Positions 6,573 through 7,599 of a DNA stretch of 7,599 nt are shown here, piece by piece. Both the position numbers and the translations under genes were made by a program. Origin of the DNA: Campylobacter sp. (GTDB lineage Bacteria; Campylobacterota; Campylobacteria; Campylobacterales; Campylobacteraceae); the NCBI GenBank assembly GCA_017940085.1, contig JAGAZK010000050.1:1-7599 (forward strand). Reading direction: 5' to 3'. Under the pieces are notes generated by a model that was not told the origin of the DNA, ran no database searches, and saw nothing but the letters and a program-made list of their open reading frames with translations. Each line of letters opens with the position of its first letter. The first letter of the stretch is position 1.

Positions 6573-6598
6573 GCGAACCCGAGAGATTTCGGATTCGC
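6573..6598. terminator. Hairpin after the oor operon, probable terminator
   Basis: The arms GCGAACCCGA (6573-6582) and TCGGATTCGC (6589-6598) pair over 10 positions with one G-U/A-C mismatch-type position, depending on strand, around a six-base loop. An A-T pair can extend the stem at 6572/6599. It starts 28 bases past the oorC stop, the usual place for an operon terminator. The T-run is better on the plus strand (TTTTATT just after the stem), while the minus strand has only TCAAAGGTTTGTTTT. It may therefore act in both directions, or mainly stop plus-strand readthrough from proA. The 66-base gap 6560-6625 holds nothing else I can support. Confidence 0.6.
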
Positions 6599-6625
6599 TT
6601 TTATTAAGAGAAGGGGGAATTAAAT

Positions 6626-7186
6626 TTAATTACCGCTTTTTGCTTGTGCAGCGTATTTTAAGCCCAAATCATAGGCTTTGTTGTTGGCTTCTTTTACTTT
6701 TTCTGGGACAGATGAGAGCATTTGGGATCTAACTTTTTCTTTATCCATAACGCCAGTAAATTCAATGGCTACACCAAGTGCAACTACACTTTGAGTAATC
6801 ACATTGCCAACTTCATCTTTTGCGATTGAAATAATAGGAATATTATAAATTTTCCAGCGTTTTTTGTCTTCTTCGCTTGGTGTTACTAAATTTGGCTCTA
6901 CCACGATTACACCGCCTTCTTTTACGCCTTCTTTAAACGCATCATAACTTTTTTGGGCAGTTGCAAGCATAAAGCCGATCTCGCCTTCATTTGCATAAGG
7001 ATATTTGATTTCATCATCGCTAAGCAAAATATCAACCTTAGTCGGACCACCACGCACTTGAGAAGTATAAGTTGAAGCCTTGACACCATATCCACCATCT
7101 GCAATTTTAGCAGCAGATAAAATTTCGCCTGCAAGTATTACGCCCTGTCCGCCAACACCGACAAATCTTAATTCAGCCAAACTCAT
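6626..7186 (-). CDS. oorC: 2-oxoglutarate:acceptor oxidoreductase, gamma subunit
   Basis: This complete 186-residue protein is the gamma subunit of the oxygen-sensitive complex that converts 2-oxoglutarate and CoA to succinyl-CoA and passes electrons to a ferredoxin or flavodoxin. In Campylobacter and Helicobacter it replaces the 2-oxoglutarate dehydrogenase complex. The family signature GVGGQGVILAGEIL lies at 10-23, and the conserved segment TSQVRGGPTKVDILLSDDEI follows at about 41-60. The start ATG overlaps the oorB stop (ATGA) and has a strong AGGAGA ribosome binding site four bases upstream, inside oorB. It is the last gene of the operon and is followed by a hairpin. 2-oxoacid oxidoreductase gamma subunits share these motifs, so the substrate is inferred from the beta subunit and the genus. 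I see no defects. Confidence 0.93.
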   Translation of the reverse strand: MSLAELRFVGVGGQGVILAGEILSAAKIADGGYGVKASTYTSQVRGGPTKVDILLSDDEIKYPYANEGEIGFMLATAQKSYDAFKEGVKEGGVIVVEPNLVTPSEEDKKRWKIYNIPIISIAKDEVGNVITQSVVALGVAIEFTGVMDKEKVRSQMLSSVPEKVKEANNKAYDLGLKYAAQAKSGN

Positions 7187-7599
7187 TTTATCTCCTCAAA
7201 ATTGATTTTACCTTTGTTCATATAGGCTTGTCTTGCTATATCGTAAGCTTCGCAATATTCACTATGGCTAGTATCTTGGTGCAAAATACCAGTAGGAAAT
7301 ACTCTTGCTTTTTCTTCGTCACTCAAAGTGTCAAATTTGACTTTACTTACAGCTCGATTGTTGATCCACTCGATCATCTGAGTAGCTTCACCCATTTTGT
7401 TTTTTCTACCCAAATTTATATGGCAGTTTGAGAAAATATCAAAAAAGCTGTAACCTTTATGTTTAAAGCCTTCGATAAATAATTTTTCAATTCTATTTGG
7501 ATTGATAACAGTTTCTCTCCCTACAAAACTAGCACCAGCTGCAATAGCGAGTTTGGCAGCATCAAAATTTGGATCAATATTGCCTTTTTGAGCAGTAAC
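7183..7599 (-). CDS. oorB: 2-oxoglutarate:acceptor oxidoreductase, beta subunit, 5' part outside window
   Basis: The last 138 codons and the stop are present; the frame runs open off the window end. A TTG at 7413 could be mistaken for a start but lies well inside the conserved sequence. The visible part is the C-terminal portion of the thiamine-diphosphate-binding beta subunit. It has AIAAGASFVGRE (fragment residues 19-29), GFKHKGYSFFDIFSNCHINL (44-63) and FPTGILHQ (101-108), segments typical of OorB/KorB-type proteins. The ThDP-Mg motif itself is upstream and not visible. The stop overlaps oorC in an ATGA, which fits tight co-translation of the two subunits. oorA and oorD are expected further upstream on the same strand but cannot be seen. 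Confidence 0.93.
   Translation of the reverse strand, partial: VTAQKGNIDPNFDAAKLAIAAGASFVGRETVINPNRIEKLFIEGFKHKGYSFFDIFSNCHINLGRKNKMGEATQMIEWINNRAVSKVKFDTLSDEEKARVFPTGILHQDTSHSEYCEAYDIARQAYMNKGKINFEEIK

Noticed and set aside
7183..7413. A short separate gene starting at TTG 7413
   Set aside because: The same frame continues without a stop to the window end and reads as conserved OorB sequence on both sides of the TTG, so this is an internal codon.
1..7599. CRISPR arrays, tRNAs, insertion sequences or prophage genes
   Set aside because: No regularly spaced direct repeats, cloverleaf-like sequences, transposase motifs or terminal inverted repeats were recognised by eye on either strand.

Overview
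This window looks like chromosomal DNA from a Campylobacter or a close relative (Campylobacterota). It is very AT-rich and densely packed. It encodes the 2-oxoglutarate:acceptor oxidoreductase (Oor) that these bacteria use in the citric acid cycle. Several genes match, from memory, C. jejuni genes: a ProA next to a divergent flavin oxidoreductase (Cj0558c/Cj0559), and a methyltransferase, a YkgJ-like protein and a TPR lipoprotein in a row (Cj0495-Cj0497). The species cannot be named from sequence alone.

Positions 1-4320, minus strand: five genes form one unbroken chain in which every stop overlaps the next start. In transcription order they are a YpdA/thioredoxin-reductase-like flavoprotein, a 494-residue coiled-coil lipoprotein, a TrmN6-type tRNA methyltransferase, a small cysteine-rich YkgJ-family protein, and a TPR lipoprotein cut by the window edge. 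Positions 4321-4395 hold a compact divergent promoter region. Positions 4396-5610, plus strand, carry a complete proA for proline synthesis.

Positions 5611-5815 look empty at first, but the minus strand carries the clear remains of a small two-cluster ferredoxin. It has no start codon, one cluster cysteine changed to serine, and an in-frame TAG inside the second cluster motif. Just upstream of it (5816-6559, minus) is a membrane-anchored protein built of about eight MORN-type repeats, with a TTG start and a good ribosome binding site. A strong hairpin (6573-6598) separates this gene from the end of the oor operon. oorC (6626-7186) is complete and oorB (7183 to the window end) is its 5'-truncated partner, joined by an ATGA overlap.

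The core metabolic genes (oorBC, proA, trmN6) are ordinary. The accessory interest lies in the broken ferredoxin plus MORN gene between oorC and proA, and in the two exported lipoproteins embedded in the overlapping operon. I see no mobile element, CRISPR array, tRNA, rRNA or phage gene, and no convincing undescribed multi-gene system.
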